This document shows positions 21,979-33,181 of a DNA stretch of 64,000 nt, piece after piece. The DNA comes from Botryotinia globosa. Lineage: Eukaryota > Ascomycota > Leotiomycetes > Helotiales > Sclerotiniaceae. The notes beneath the pieces were generated by a model, which saw nothing but the letters and a program-made list of their open reading frames with translations, searched no databases and was not told the origin of the DNA. The translations under genes were made by a program, and so were the position numbers. Every line of letters starts with the position of its first letter. Position 1 is the stretch's first letter. The stretch is taken from contig RCSZ01000014.1 in assembly GCA_014898425.1 (NCBI GenBank), forward strand, positions 434,001-498,000, read 5' to 3'.

Positions 21979-22873
21979 ATGGTGTATTATTACTCCTCTA
22001 ATACTGTTTCGCCATCGGCTTACATCTACGCTGGAAAAGATAAATTCGAAAGTAAGAAATACTTTCCATTGACTGAAACTCAAAAACATATGTTAACGCA
22101 CCCCACAGACGAAGATCTCATCAAGCATGGATTAGAAGAAGATGTGTGGTTTCACGTAGACAAGTTGTCGAGTGCGCATATTTATCTTCGAATGAATGAG
22201 GGAGACTCATGGGAGTCTATTCCGGAGGAATTACTGATGGATTGTGCTCAACTGACCAAAGCGAATTCTATTGAAGGTAGGTGGTACTGAGAGTTTGAGA
22301 AGGGAAAGGAGAGTGCTATGAGTACATGTGAGTTGATGAATTTGGGTTAGGAAATAAGAAGGATAATATTACCATCATCTACACACCATGGTCCAATTTA
22401 AAGAAAGATGGAAGTATGGCGGTAGGACAAGTTAGTTTCAAGAATCAGAAGACTGTGAGTACTTCATTCGGATCTTTATTGAATTCACATTTCATTGTAT
22501 GATGTGATGTTGAGATTTGCGGTATTAGGTTAAGAGAATTTTGGTTCCCGCCAGGGAGAACCCAATTGTCAATCGGTTGAACAAAACCAAGGTTGAAAAG
22601 TTCCCAGATTTGGCAATGGAGAAGGAAGAAAAGATGAAGGCTGCGAGAAAGAAGGATCAAGCTGCTTTATTGGAACGGGTACGTAGTGTGCATTCTGACA
22701 TTCAAATATACTAATTTCGGGGACAGAGAAAACAAGAAGCGAGACAAGCTCAGGAGTATAAGGATAAGAAGTGGCAAAAGGATCATGCATATGATGATTT
22801 ATTCGTTCAGGATGATGATGAAGAGGCGAATAACCAAGATAGAGGTGAAGATTTCTTAGATGATTTCATGTAA
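21979..22873 (+). CDS. CCDC25/JLP2 homologue (NFACT-R domain)
   Basis: CCDC25 is a small, widely conserved eukaryotic protein carrying an NFACT-R (DUF814) domain; yeast Jlp2 is its counterpart. Five exons (21979-22051, 22109-22276, 22351-22454, 22529-22678, 22727-22873) give 213 aa. The N-terminal MVYYY and AGKDKFENEDLIKHG lead to the diagnostic [17 protein letters not shown] strand, then [18 protein letters not shown]. After about residue 130 it is a charged coiled coil ([21 protein letters not shown]) with an acidic C-terminus ([18 protein letters not shown]). All introns have GT-AG ends and every junction keeps the family sequence in register. Length matches the human protein (about 208 aa). 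The cellular role in fungi is not settled. Confidence 0.9.
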
Positions 22874-23160
22874 CTTGCTGTATTGAATATCATTGGGCTT
22901 CTGAAACGATACGATAGAAGTGATACATTTCGCCCACATAGAAGCATAACTCATGAAAATTGATGTTCGCATCTTCAATTATCGAAAGTACTTTTTGTGA
23001 CCGCATTCTCTGGCCCCTCATATAATTATGTGTCCGTGGAAAAGTTTCCGGCCCCGTTGTCTTCAGCTAGACTCTTCTTCCAATTTCTAGTTTTACCATG
23101 TACCGAACCTTCTACCAACACGCGCAATCTCACCCAGCCAGAACACTATTGTAACATCCT
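22874..23160. other. Convergent 3' flanks
   Basis: A 287-bp spacer between two converging genes. No repeat or coding signal seen. Confidence 0.5.
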
Positions 23161-23897
23161 TCACTGACCAATATTACTACCCATCTGATTCAAACTTGTG
23201 CCCTTGACCTTATGATCGTTTGGATTTGCCGCAGCCTCATATATGATATTCGTAGGCGCCTTCCCCAATTGCATCCAATCGCCCTTGAAGCCCATATAAC
23301 AAATGCGACTTATATCCTCTCCATGATTATCCTCCACAAACAGCGTCAGATTCTGTACTTTTCCGAACAAGGCCCTCTTGACCCCTATGTCCTGAATCTC
23401 AGATGTTTGACTTAGTTCGAATTCCTGCGTAGGCCGTAGCTCTGACGCGGTGCTGAAATCAATATCGTCGCGATTGATAAACACTTTAAGGGTCTTAGGA
23501 GCAGATTCAGAGTTTGACGTGCGGATCAGAATCGAGTGGAGTTTCACTTGTCCGGTGAACCTATTGTATTGGGATGCATATGTTAGCTACGACCGCGATG
23601 AAAGGTTATTTGGAGGGGTAAAATGGCGGGGTAAACAAACGGGATATGTATCAACAGTTGTTCATCAGCATCGCTCTCGAGTTCTGGTTGTTCATTCATT
23701 CGTTCATCCCATGTTTTCTTCACAATGGATTTTCCAGAACCAGAAGTGGCTTCATTTAGTGTGGTTATGTCGTCAAATTTGATGTGTTGGTAGAGTGAGT
23801 ATTGAAGTGCGGGGGTGATATCATCAGAATGATCGTGACCTTCGTGAGAATGCCCGCCGTGACCGTGGTCATGCTCATCATGGCAGTGACTAGACAT
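23161..23897 (-). CDS. PITH domain protein (PITHD1-like)
   Basis: PITH domains occur in thioredoxin-like protein TXNL1, where they bind the proteasome, and alone in PITHD1. Two exons (23897-23641 and 23560-23161) with a GTTTGT...TAG intron of 80 bp give 218 aa. The N-terminus is a His-rich stretch (about nine His in 25 residues, HDEHDHGHGGHSHEGHDH), as in PITHD1, and could bind metal. The PITH core shows SLYQHIKFDD, DEQLLIHIPFTGQVKLHSI, PKTLKVFINR and the conserved end ISRICYMGFKGDW. The intron join restores IPFTGQVKL, which supports it. Length is near the roughly 210 aa of the family. There is no thioredoxin domain, so this is the stand-alone PITHD1 type. Confidence 0.9.
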
Positions 23898-24335
23898 ATT
23901 TATTACCTTTTTAATGTTTGCTGAACTTTGATAAATTAAGAGGATTTTGTGTCGGGTTCTGAGTTGGGCCGTGGAAAAGTTGTTTTCTCTGTTTGCTCAC
24001 TGGCGGCAAAATCATTGAAGGGAAATTCACCAATCACTGGGTCCATAGTTCCTAAAATATATTGTTGACGGGTAGTGACATATAGTCGTTGAGAGGAGTT
24101 TACTATGGCTCTTCAGGTACTAAACTTCAGGTACTAAAACTAAATTGGAAGATCCATACTTCAGGGGTATACAGATACTTTAACATGAACTGCATTAATC
24201 ATCACACAAGTAATACAAGATATATCTTTTAACCATTTCCAAATCTCGCATTGCAGAATCCAACTATCTTTGTACTAAAATTTGTGCCTCGTAAAAGTCA
24301 CTGAAATGGTCCCAAAGCATACTCCAACTTCTAAT
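23898..24335. other. Spacer
   Basis: 438 bp between the PITH gene promoter and the RRN6 3' end. AT-rich, with a short direct duplication of CAGGTACTAAA near 24115-24138. No coding signal. Confidence 0.4.
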
Positions 24336-27300
24336 CTAAAAACCTGCTGCCCTACGCTTCTTAGACTTTTTTTTCCCGGGAGTAGCGGGGGCAGCCATGC
24401 GGCTACCGAAAGCTCCCTTACTCGGTTGAGTCATTGGTAAGTCATTAACGGGCTGTGAGCTGTAAGCGTTGTAGCCAGCTGGTTGGCTGCCAAACGGTTG
24501 AGCCATAGCTTGAGATGAAGATGCGGCTGCATTCGCACGATCTCGACTCAAGAACCTTTCTGCTCTTCGTTTGCGCCGAGCGTTTTCTCGTCGACCACGG
24601 TAATCGTCGTCCCCACTCTCTTCTGCAAGGGCGGCTCTCTGAACGTCCTCCCAGGAGTATTTAGCTGGGTCTGCGCCCGGGACAGATGGCCATTGGGATA
24701 ATAGTGAAGCTCTTGCCGCACCAAATTCTATCTTTGGCTCGATGCTAACAGCATACTGGCGAAGTCGCGAAATCGTAGGATCCTGTACAACCGCAGGGAC
24801 AGATATCACTGAAGGAGTAGGTGTGGGCAAGCTGAATTGGGGGTTCTCCATTGCTCGGGAATGAACCTGGGAACTGAAATATGGAGGTGAACTGGCCCTT
24901 GAGACTTCGTCAATGTCCTTCAATATGTGCATTGGGGTTTCATCATCAAAGCTTGGTGGAGGTATCGGGTCGAATTGTTCGTTTCGTAGCGAAATACCAA
25001 CAGAGCTCAGCCATATTTCCATAGCGATTCTGCGTATTGATCTCGCTTTTTCCAAACGAACTAGCCCAGGAGTCTTGCGAGGGAGATTTGTTACCCAGAC
25101 ATTGATTAGTTGATCATATAATTGCAGTAAATTAGGACACGTATCATCGGATGTTTGATCTTCAGAGAAGGTCATTCCGGGACAAGATATCAATTTCGAA
25201 ATGCGAAATTTTGAAGATGATACCTCTTCGCCCTCATCAAAGGTGTTCATGAAATCCAGAAACTCAGTCACAGTTTTGGCTGCCTCATCGAGGTCACCTG
25301 AAGGAGATGCATTATTTGATAGCTCGAGACAAGTTTTCAATGGCATGCTATCCTTTTGCTTGCCACTTTGCATCTGAATTGAGATATCTCGGAATGCCGT
25401 TTCCATATCAGTATTCGAATCACTGGACATTGGCTTGTTGAATATTCGTTGAAACACCGGTTGCATGTTGATTCTGAGAAGCAGATCTGTGGAGGCTTTA
25501 TTAAATTTTGATGAAAACTGGCCAATTTGTGTTGTTAAGGAGCCCATCTGATCCACTAAAGCATCTTCGTCTTCCTCATCAGGAACGATAAAGTCATCTG
25601 TAAGACGGCTAGCTGTCATGCGGGTAGCATTACCCGCAATTTTGTGCATCGGGGCAAGCAGGGTGGGCCTTGCAGTCAATTTCTTTTGAGAATCGAGAAT
25701 CTCAGATGCCCATAGGGAAGATACCAGCTCAAGATTTGGCGTGAGCATCCACGCCTGGTGAAATTTCACTCCTGTTTCCATGAAGTCTAATCCCATTCCC
25801 TCAGTGAAGTCTCTGGGTATCAGATATGAGGCGGAACGTATAGAGATGCTCTCGGCCTTGAGTGTCTTTTCCTCGCTTATCCCAGGGGACAGCCTGAATC
25901 CTCCCTCGAAAGTTCTTGGGCTTTTCCCATCCATAAAAAAAGTGTAGGAATTCAAACGTGAGTTCTCGCTAGATGAAATAAATACTGTTATTTCCGTACC
26001 ATTTTCGTCCTTAGACATTGTCAATTTCATTGTCTCGTCGGTTGGAGTTCTGTAGTGGCGATGCGAGAGAATAAACTTGATTCCAGAATCCCTGTTCAGA
26101 CCATCCTCGCCAGTTGGTATGACTTTGAGCCAGAAAATCCGAGTCGTAGTCAAAACAAACAAGTGTGAAAGATCAACCGTGCTGCGCTTGATGTCCAGTA
26201 TCCAATCTTTCAACAGTGAAGTGTTGAATGAATAAGATGGTAGCCGCGTTGGCTTTGATTTCGTATCAAAGATTGCAAGATGTTTTCTGTTTGCGACTAT
26301 CATAGTGCTCACGCTACCTGCCCAGAGGACTCGGTGCCAGTCGCCAACATTTCCAGGTGATTTATATATCGGAACAGCAGGATCTTCGCCAAAATCGTCA
26401 TAAATATGCCCCTTCTTCCCTGGCACGATTTGAAAAGCTGAACGTTTCTTTTGTCGACCTTCAATATCCCAACTACTCCATTGACCAGCGCGATCTACAA
26501 TTGCAAACTGTCGAGCGTACCACGGGTTGAAACTGACATCCACGTGTTCCTCTGATCCAGACTGCTGGCACGTTAAAGTTGCGACAGGATTAGGATCTAG
26601 ACAGGATGGAGGATATGTAGCAATGTGCCCAGTGGGGGCTATGAAAGGTTTGGGAATATTTCGAAAGACGGGTCTGAAAATTGTCGTCATGGCTGCCTGT
26701 CTAACAGCGAACCAGGTACTAAGCTCATTGCCATCGTCGACAGAAGCAATCTGTAAAATTGTCCCCCCAGCACCAAACCAATGTCCTTGATCCGTATTGG
26801 TAGCACTCATGTAAGACAGTCGGACCCCATTTTGCGACTCCCATCCAAGTTTCTCTGGGCGAGGTTTGACTAGTTTCAGAATATGGCCGGCTTCACCACA
26901 TGGTATCGCTACTATGAATGCGATTTTGGAACCGGAGGTATGATTGATATCCGCAGCACCTCCAATTGCCATCAATGTACTCGTCTTGAATCGATTCAGT
27001 GTCGCATTGGAGCTATCTTTTGACAAGGTTGTAGCAAGACTTCCCCCAGGAAATGTTTCGGGTCGCTTCTTTGCGAGCCATCTCTGTTGAGTTCGAGCAA
27101 TCTTCGAGCCTATTTTTCCGTTTCCTGGTATATCTTGAATCGAGGGAGGAACGCATTGTGTGGATGAAAGGAGTTGCTGAAATCGATGAACTGCGCAAAC
27201 GAGTGAGTAAGTATTCAATTGAAACAAAGGGCCAAACCTACCTCTGCTAACATCTTGCGAAAACGACCATTGCTCTTCATTAATATCGTAAGAGAATTCA

Positions 27301-27344
27301 CCAAAATGACCATGTACCAGGTCGGTTGCCCTGTGGTCAGTCAT
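24336..27344 (-). CDS. rrn6: RRN6-like RNA polymerase I core factor subunit
   Basis: Rrn6 forms the core factor with Rrn7 and Rrn11 and places RNA polymerase I at the rDNA promoter. Two exons (27344-27242 and 27190-24336) give 985 aa. The 51-bp intron (GTAGGT...GCGCAG) is a multiple of three and contains no stop, so the unspliced frame also reads through. Splicing joins SR to VHRFQQLLSSTQCVPPS. The N-terminal half contains beta-propeller-like repeats, for example VDVSFNPWYARQFAIVDRAGQWSSWD and VLWAGSVSTMIVANRKHLAIFD, and SHLFVLTTTRIFWLKV. The C-terminal half is helical, then disordered, and ends in a very basic tail (KKKSKKRRAAGF) that is characteristic of fungal RRN6 proteins. The ATG at 27344 is preferred; an earlier TTG-initiated extension is not supported. 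Confidence 0.8.
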   Translation of the reverse strand: MTDHRATDLVHGHFGEFSYDINEEQWSFSQDVSRGRFGPLFQLNTYSLVCAVHRFQQLLSSTQCVPPSIQDIPGNGKIGSKIARTQQRWLAKKRPETFPGGSLATTLSKDSSNATLNRFKTSTLMAIGGAADINHTSGSKIAFIVAIPCGEAGHILKLVKPRPEKLGWESQNGVRLSYMSATNTDQGHWFGAGGTILQIASVDDGNELSTWFAVRQAAMTTIFRPVFRNIPKPFIAPTGHIATYPPSCLDPNPVATLTCQQSGSEEHVDVSFNPWYARQFAIVDRAGQWSSWDIEGRQKKRSAFQIVPGKKGHIYDDFGEDPAVPIYKSPGNVGDWHRVLWAGSVSTMIVANRKHLAIFDTKSKPTRLPSYSFNTSLLKDWILDIKRSTVDLSHLFVLTTTRIFWLKVIPTGEDGLNRDSGIKFILSHRHYRTPTDETMKLTMSKDENGTEITVFISSSENSRLNSYTFFMDGKSPRTFEGGFRLSPGISEEKTLKAESISIRSASYLIPRDFTEGMGLDFMETGVKFHQAWMLTPNLELVSSLWASEILDSQKKLTARPTLLAPMHKIAGNATRMTASRLTDDFIVPDEEDEDALVDQMGSLTTQIGQFSSKFNKASTDLLLRINMQPVFQRIFNKPMSSDSNTDMETAFRDISIQMQSGKQKDSMPLKTCLELSNNASPSGDLDEAAKTVTEFLDFMNTFDEGEEVSSSKFRISKLISCPGMTFSEDQTSDDTCPNLLQLYDQLINVWVTNLPRKTPGLVRLEKARSIRRIAMEIWLSSVGISLRNEQFDPIPPPSFDDETPMHILKDIDEVSRASSPPYFSSQVHSRAMENPQFSLPTPTPSVISVPAVVQDPTISRLRQYAVSIEPKIEFGAARASLLSQWPSVPGADPAKYSWEDVQRAALAEESGDDDYRGRRENARRKRRAERFLSRDRANAAASSSQAMAQPFGSQPAGYNAYSSQPVNDLPMTQPSKGAFGSRMAAPATPGKKKSKKRRAAGF

Positions 27345-27804
27345 TTGGTTTTCGCGGACTTCTGTTTGCACAATAAACCTTTCCAATCATCGTACTTTCG
27401 CAGACTTATTGAGGAGTGATTGTAAAAATCAAGAGTGAGTCGTGAAATGAATGAAGGGGTCAGATTTCTATCATAAAAGTGAAAAGCAAAAAAAGGCTGG
27501 TCAGGTAAAAATTAAATGATAAATTATTCTGGTTTTTATCGAGACCGCAATTATGTCGGATTGGCTCCACCACAAATAGTGCCGGACCTTAAATATTTGG
27601 TTTCCTTGCCAACCCGCTTATCGGAAATCAACATTTCGTTTCCATTTCTAGTTTTACATTTTTGCATTCCTTATCACCACCACCACCACCACCATCCATA
27701 CCTTTGAAATAGTACCTTGACACTCGATCAACCACACGAAGTTTACCAGCGATCATTATATCACTTCTACTCCCAAAACAAAGTATTTTAATCATCACGA
27801 GACA
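27345..27804. other. Divergent promoter of RRN6 and SPC25
   Basis: 460 bp between two start codons pointing away from each other. It contains a CCA trinucleotide run near 27675-27695. No coding signal. Confidence 0.5.
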
Positions 27805-28651
27805 ATGTCGACAATGTTCGAGCCTTCGCTGTCTACCAGCATGTCTAGCAGTATGATGCGACCACCTTTGTCTTCAGCCGATGCCCCGTCAATGGCAGAC
27901 ACACTTCCAAGTATCAATTTTGGCTTCGATGAATTGCGCGACAGGATGGCAAAGTTTACAGTCAAATTTGATGCCTTTATAGAGCAAGGAAGAAAGCGTG
28001 TGTTGGAAGAAAGAAACCAATTCCGCATGAATGTAACTGAACTACTTGGTACGAACGAGAGTCATTTGCCCAATGCGCTGCGCATTCAACTAATACATAT
28101 TAGAGGATCAACGTATGAAGAAGAGGGATATTGAAGTCTTGACGTCGAAGAGCAGTACACATCAACAAACCCTCGCGAAAGAGGCCGCCGAAACCGCCGA
28201 AATGCAAGCAGCGATCGCATCACTGAGCGCTCAACGTGATGCCCAACTTGCAACACGTGAAGCACTGAAAGCCCAGATCGCCGAAACACAGAAGGCTATC
28301 AATGGACGACTTGCTGCGCAGAAATCCCATGCTCAATATATCGATAAACAAGCTCGATTTAACGTCCCAGAACTCGACTTCTGGATTTCGAATTTGGGAC
28401 TCATGATTGAGGGAGCGGGGCAAAATGATCGGTTGAAGTTCATTTTCACGAATTTTGACGAGAATGATTATGATAGAGAGGCTTGGTTTGAGCTTGATAC
28501 TTCGAAGAGGGATTACGATATTCCGTATTGCAAGCCAAAATTGGAAAAAGAGCAGATTGAAAGGGTGGTGGATAAGTTGAACGAAACCCGTGATTTGCGT
28601 GTTTTGTTGAAGGGTATGAGAGAACTGTTCGTCGAAGCTGTAAAAAATTGA
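27805..28651 (+). CDS. spc25: SPC25, kinetochore NDC80 complex subunit
   Basis: Spc25 pairs with Spc24 to anchor the Ndc80 complex to the inner kinetochore. Two exons (27805-28048 and 28104-28651), with a 55-bp GTACGA...TAG intron containing CTAAT, give 263 aa. Residues 1-30 are polar and disordered. The segment of about 40-165 is a long coiled coil (DELRDRMAKFTVKFDAFIEQG, then many Ala/Glu/Gln heptads). The C-terminal globular domain starts near ELDFWISNLGLMIEGAGQNDRLKF and includes FIFTNFDENDYDREAWFELD and a terminal helix VVDKLNETRDLRVLLKGMRELF. This order and size match fungal Spc25. It lies 425 bp upstream of MZT1 on the same strand. Confidence 0.9.
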
Positions 28652-29075
28652 AGACGGAGAGTGTAGAGTTTGGGGAGGTATCACAAAAGGTTGATATTTG
28701 GGGTGATCTAATGATAATGACTTTAGTTCTTTTGGATGTTATTACTTTGTACTGTTTTCAACGTTGCTCGAATTACCTTCTTTCAGATGAGATTACTCCA
28801 GCAGCATTTGCGCCGCTTGATTTTAGAACATATATCCTCCCAACATCCTGCACTAGATTTCCTCACAATTTAAGCTTCTATCCATACATAAAAGTAAGAA
28901 GTCTGATGTCGACATAGTTCTACGTAATACACAAACAATTACGATTTCGTCCAGCCAAGTTCCTTCACCACCGTACCCAAACCCAATTTTCCTTATCTCC
29001 AAATCCCCGCAATCCACCTCCGCCCAAAAATAAACAACAAACGCGACACCACGAACACAACCATACAACCCCAAA
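28652..29075. other. Spacer between SPC25 and MZT1
   Basis: 424 bp of terminator and promoter DNA; the last 150 bp are A/C-rich as in a fungal leader. No coding signal. Confidence 0.5.
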
Positions 29076-29675
29076 ATGGCAGACGCATCTCAAAAGCCCG
29101 ACAAAGCTACCAGTGCGGCACAGGCTCGTCAGGTTATCGATGTATTTCATGAGATCTCCACGCTACTTGTAGGTTCTTCTTTTGTTACTCGTCGGTTTTT
29201 GTTGTGGAGGGGGGGAGGGAGAGTAGAGAAATAGGATTGGAAGAAAGTTACAAGATGGGAATGGAAGATATGCGGGGAAATAGGAGGGAAAGAGAAGAGG
29301 GGAGCTTATGCTAACGCGCGATAGAATGCAGAACTCGATCGCGGAACCTTGAGTATTTGTATAAGTCTCATTGAGAATGGGATTAACCCCGAGGCACTTG
29401 CAGTGAGTCCTTCTCTTACTGGTGGATTCTGAGGCTTCTTTTTGTGTGAATTGAGGTTGGGAACATAAGGAGAAATGTATAAGGGGATGGAAGGGACACC
29501 AAAAGCAATATTCTGAGCGAAGGGATGGAGAACGCTGCAATAGAACATTATAACAAACCACAAGAAGAAAAGCTAACCAATATCCACCCAAAAGACAGTA
29601 GTCCGAGAACTCAAAAAAGACGCAGACGAAGTACGAAGACAGATTGCCGAGGGGGGTGTTCACAATGGTGAATGA
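29076..29675 (+). CDS. mzt1: MZT1/MOZART1, mitotic-spindle organizing protein 1
   Basis: MZT1 is a tiny subunit that binds the N-termini of gamma-tubulin complex proteins and is needed for microtubule nucleation at spindle poles. Three exons (29076-29168, 29325-29402, 29595-29675) encode 83 aa, close to the family's usual 70-90. The sequence after a short polar start reads AARQ-type helix [13 protein letters not shown], then [23 protein letters not shown], then [11 protein letters not shown], which is the full three-helix MOZART1 pattern. All junctions are in phase 0, with GTAGGT, GTGAGT donors. The two introns (156 and 192 bp) together outweigh the coding sequence and contain G-rich and A-rich tracts. 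The gene is easy to miss because no exon exceeds 31 codons. Confidence 0.9.
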
Positions 29676-30375
29676 ATGTGCAGTTACTAGGAAGGGGTTT
29701 GGGACAAGGAGCTTCTGCTATGGAATTTTCTACATGCTCTTCTTTTGTGTGCGTTTGAGATAGGGCGTTTTGCGAGGATATACCGAGGCGTTACTGGAGA
29801 TGCCATGCATGGATCTGGGTGTTTAGTGTATGGGCGGGGAGGAATTCCATAGTGGTTTAGGTATGGCACTACTTGATTTCTCAACCAAGATGGTTTGATA
29901 GCCAGACTTGCAGCCGCGATCCTCAATGGCGAAAGCCAGACGATAAGACGGTGAAAACTTCAGTAGACAGTGGTGATGTGATGCGATGAAGGCGCCGGTT
30001 TTTGAGTGCACGGTGAGACTAAAGCAATCTCAGGAAGCTACGAGTTATAGGACGTGGAGTGTAGTCTAGACGTTAAAGGCAAACGGGCATCAAGATAAGC
30101 TTTGTATATCTCATATATGGCCCTGATTACTCCACGAGCAATAGGAACGAGGATGGTCCAAGAGTAGATCAAGGTAAACGATCGAGGAATCAATAATTTC
30201 ATAACTCCATATAACTACAAGGTATACTTATATCAACCTTCATCCCTGCCTGCCCATGCCCAGAAGCATATCCAGTACGCCTTCCAACCCGCCCTCCAAT
30301 GTCTTGTCATACAATGCTGTCGCGCTAGAATCAACGCCCAAAAATGCAAGTTTTTTTCACCAATCCATGCCAGTG
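29676..30375. other. Spacer, no gene recognised
   Basis: 700 bp between the converging ends of MZT1 and the CHY-RING gene. Short minus-strand frames at 29687-30011 have no recognisable product. Confidence 0.4.
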
Positions 30376-32584
30376 TCAACGGTGTCCAAAAATGGCAAAA
30401 GGTTCCTCTTCACCGTCGTCGTCTTCGTCATCATCATTTCCAGATTCCGAGTCACTGGAATCATCTTCATACTCAATATCATAATCATCTTGTGCATCTG
30501 CGTTCTGCGTCGCTGGTAACAATCTACCGCTTCGTGGTTCGTCTCTTCCCCAGAAATCTAAATCATCTTCATCTCCAGACCCATCACTTTCGCCGCCAGC
30601 CGCTGATTGGTTATTGAATAAGTGTATTCCACGAGCAGGCGATACTGATCTTCCTAGCCGGGACGGTACGGGATATGGAGAAAATCGACCAGATTCCGCT
30701 TGTGATGAAGAGGAGGGTATATGAGAAGAATGCCTGCGGTTCCTAGGAGCACCGGGTATCAAATGAGTAGATGAAGACATTTGTTGTTCCTGGCCTGTTT
30801 GCATATCGTTCTGTGTATCCCCTGCTCCTGTGGCCGAAGTCTCGACATCTGGGTCACTCAAGATTGACAATTGAGCTGTGTTATATGAATCACAAATGGC
30901 ACATTTCAGTCCCAACCAGTGGTATTTCACCGCACTTTTAGCATAACAATCGTTGCACGAAACCATTGCCAAAGTGTTTTGAAACTGAGGCGGCATGGGT
31001 TGGTTGTCAATGGCTCGATCGAGATTCCGAAATTGTGTCTCCATCCCAACGACACTCTTGCTACATATCGGACACTTGTACGAAGTTTGCATGTGCTCGA
31101 TGTAGCAAGCTGAGTGAATGCTGTGACCACATATCATGAACACAACGGGTTTTGGTGATGTAAACATGTAGTCTCCACAAATAGGACAATCGCAATCAGA
31201 TACCCTTTCAATGCATTTGTGGTCATCCATAAGTGACATAGACATGCACACGCCGCAGGTCTGATAATATTGTGAGCAGAATGTAAATTGATTGATTGGC
31301 AAGGGTAGACTTTACCTTGCAATGAAAGAAATCTTTGCCCAGACCACGACCCTTTCTGCATATTCCACAATCATTGCAATGATAGATGCTTTTATTGGAG
31401 TCATTGTCCCACAACTTACACACCCCACAATAATACCAAGCAGTCCTCTCTCCACATTCAACACAAAATTCCCCGGCCCGTTGAGCACAACCACATATCA
31501 TGCATAGCATATTTTTAGTATCGTGACGAATTAAGATGTGGTCTTCGACCTCATCATGACAAAGCCGGCATGTATACCATCGATCGCACGTAGAGCATTG
31601 TAGCTTCACATTCCTCTTGTAGTGTTTGCATCCGAGCTTGGGCGTAGAATCTTGCGTGTTCTCAGATTCTTCGCTTCCATCGTCAATCTCAGGAGGATCA
31701 AGGGGTGCATAAGTCTTCATTAAGTCATCCGGAGAGAGGTGGAAAGTGTGAATTTCAGTTGCTGGTGCTTGATCCAAAGTACCATTCATTTGCCAGATGA
31801 AAGAGCTCAGTGAGTTCGGAGTCGCAGGTCTTTTCTGGCTGATCATTTTGTCTGCGGCCGTGGTCGGTACAAAATTCTTCGCAGTGAATATTTCATGAGC
31901 TTCAGTGTAACTTTGAGTCAAAAGTTGATGCATCAATAATGCTTTTCGTTCTGTAGGAATGTCCATAGCTTGTATATATATAATGCGTTGTCGAAGAGGA
32001 CCCATGCCATCATCCGCAGGAAGAGCAGTACTTCCTGCATCAAGTCCCATTGAAGCCGGAGTAGAATTTTGACTTGAGTCTTGAGATGAACCTTCGATAG
32101 AACTCATAGGGAAATTGGCGGCGTTGAGGGCGGCACTGCTAGACGATCCTTCTGTGATGGTGCCCTGAGTCAGGGATGCTACTCTGGCAGAAGCGTTACC
32201 AGACATATTGTTATCAACCGGACTTATATTCGACTGTGAGGGAGAGCTTGCCAACGCATCAGTATCGTCATGGTTGGGATCATGTCGAAGGCTCTCAATA
32301 TCGCCCGACGAACTTCCCTCATGAGTTGAAATTTGATTCGGAGAACTCCCAATTATGCCACCGTCGCCTACAAACTCTCCCGTATCCGGCAGATTCATAG
32401 TTGGCTCCATTTCCGTCGCATCTTCTATGACGGTCTCGCCAATCTCATTATTGCTGCTTCCTGGGATGAGATGCGGGTTTAATGTATCATTCGAGTCGTG
32501 GGCATGAACAGGCTCGGATCGTGAAAACCGTCTGGCCTGTCTCAGAACTGGATTAATCAAAAATTCAGAAACAAGAGAGGTCAT
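30376..32584 (-). CDS. CHY zinc finger and RING E3 ubiquitin ligase (RCHY1/Pirh2-like)
   Basis: Proteins with this architecture are ubiquitin ligases; human RCHY1 is the best-known relative. Two exons (32584-31316 and 31260-30376) with a 55-bp intron give 717 aa. Residues 1-300 are disordered and Ser-rich. The CHY-type finger starts at GCKHYKRNVKLQCSTCDRW and continues CRLCHDE and HILIRHDTKNMLCMICGC. The CTCHY part follows (AWYYCGVCKLWDND, YHCNDCGICRKG, DFFHCKTCGVCMS). The RING is CPICGDYMFTS...CGHSIHSACYIEHM...YKCPIC. A zinc-ribbon (SCNDCYAKSAVKYHWLGLKCAICDSYNT) closes the module. The intron falls between HCK and TCGVC within the CTCHY finger. The C-terminal 170 residues are acidic and Ser-rich, ending in long Asp/Glu runs, much longer than in RCHY1. 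Confidence 0.92.
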
Positions 32585-32905
32585 TTAGTGACATTTGCTG
32601 CTCATATGAAACTATTTTGTAATTTTGTTTATATCAAATTCGGAAAGTTAATAATAAGTTAATATTTAACGTCCAAATTTGGATAGAATCAGATTATCAG
32701 ATTGTCTAGTCCACCAGTCTAAAACTTTGGAGGCAAGGCCGATGACGCGCTACTCGGAACCGTCCGAAACATTCCCCGTAAGATTTTCACATGCGATCGG
32801 AGTTTCAGATGTACCGACATCAATTTATTTTATTGTGAATTGCGCCAAACAAAAGACAAAAGCCAAAAGCCAAACCGCCTACGCCAAAAGATCATTCAAA
32901 CGATC
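32585..32905. other. Divergent promoter of CHY-RING and LYR genes
   Basis: 321 bp between two outward-facing starts. AT-rich near the CHY-RING side and A/C-rich before the LYR gene. No coding signal. Confidence 0.45.
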
Positions 32906-33181
32906 ATGTCACCTACACAGAAGGATTATATATACGCCTATCGAGGCCTCTACCGAGCTCTATTACATGCTGTCCAATATGCAAAGCCAGCACGATACAT
33001 GGGAAGAAATATGCTGAGGGACGAGTTTCGCAAGGGAAATCCGGAAACTTTTGATCAAGGACGAATCGACAATACTATCAAATTTTTGAATCTTGCGGCG
33101 AAAGAAACTGGTTTTGAGCACAAATTGGTCAAGAACCTATTGAGGGTAAAGTACGAGCGTGGGATTCAATGGAAAGCGTAA
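32906..33181 (+). CDS. LYR-motif-like small protein, probably mitochondrial
   Basis: LYR proteins are small helical mitochondrial factors that bind acyl-carrier protein and assist iron-sulfur or complex assembly. This single-exon gene encodes 91 aa. Near the N-terminus is YRGLYRALLHAVQ, which holds the Leu-Tyr-Arg signature in a helix. It is followed by RNMLRDEFRKG, where the conserved basic residues and the Phe/Arg pair of the family appear, and by two more helices ending in KLVKNLLRVKYERG. The size and helical pattern fit the complex1_LYR-like superfamily, but I cannot place it with a specific assembly factor. The start is the ATG of MSPTQKDY; the frame before it opens at TTG and is not supported. 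Confidence 0.7.
   Translation: MSPTQKDYIYAYRGLYRALLHAVQYAKPARYMGRNMLRDEFRKGNPETFDQGRIDNTIKFLNLAAKETGFEHKLVKNLLRVKYERGIQWKA

Noticed and set aside
27345..27386. Upstream extension of the RRN6 frame
   Set aside because: The extension starts at TTG; the first ATG of the frame is at 27344.
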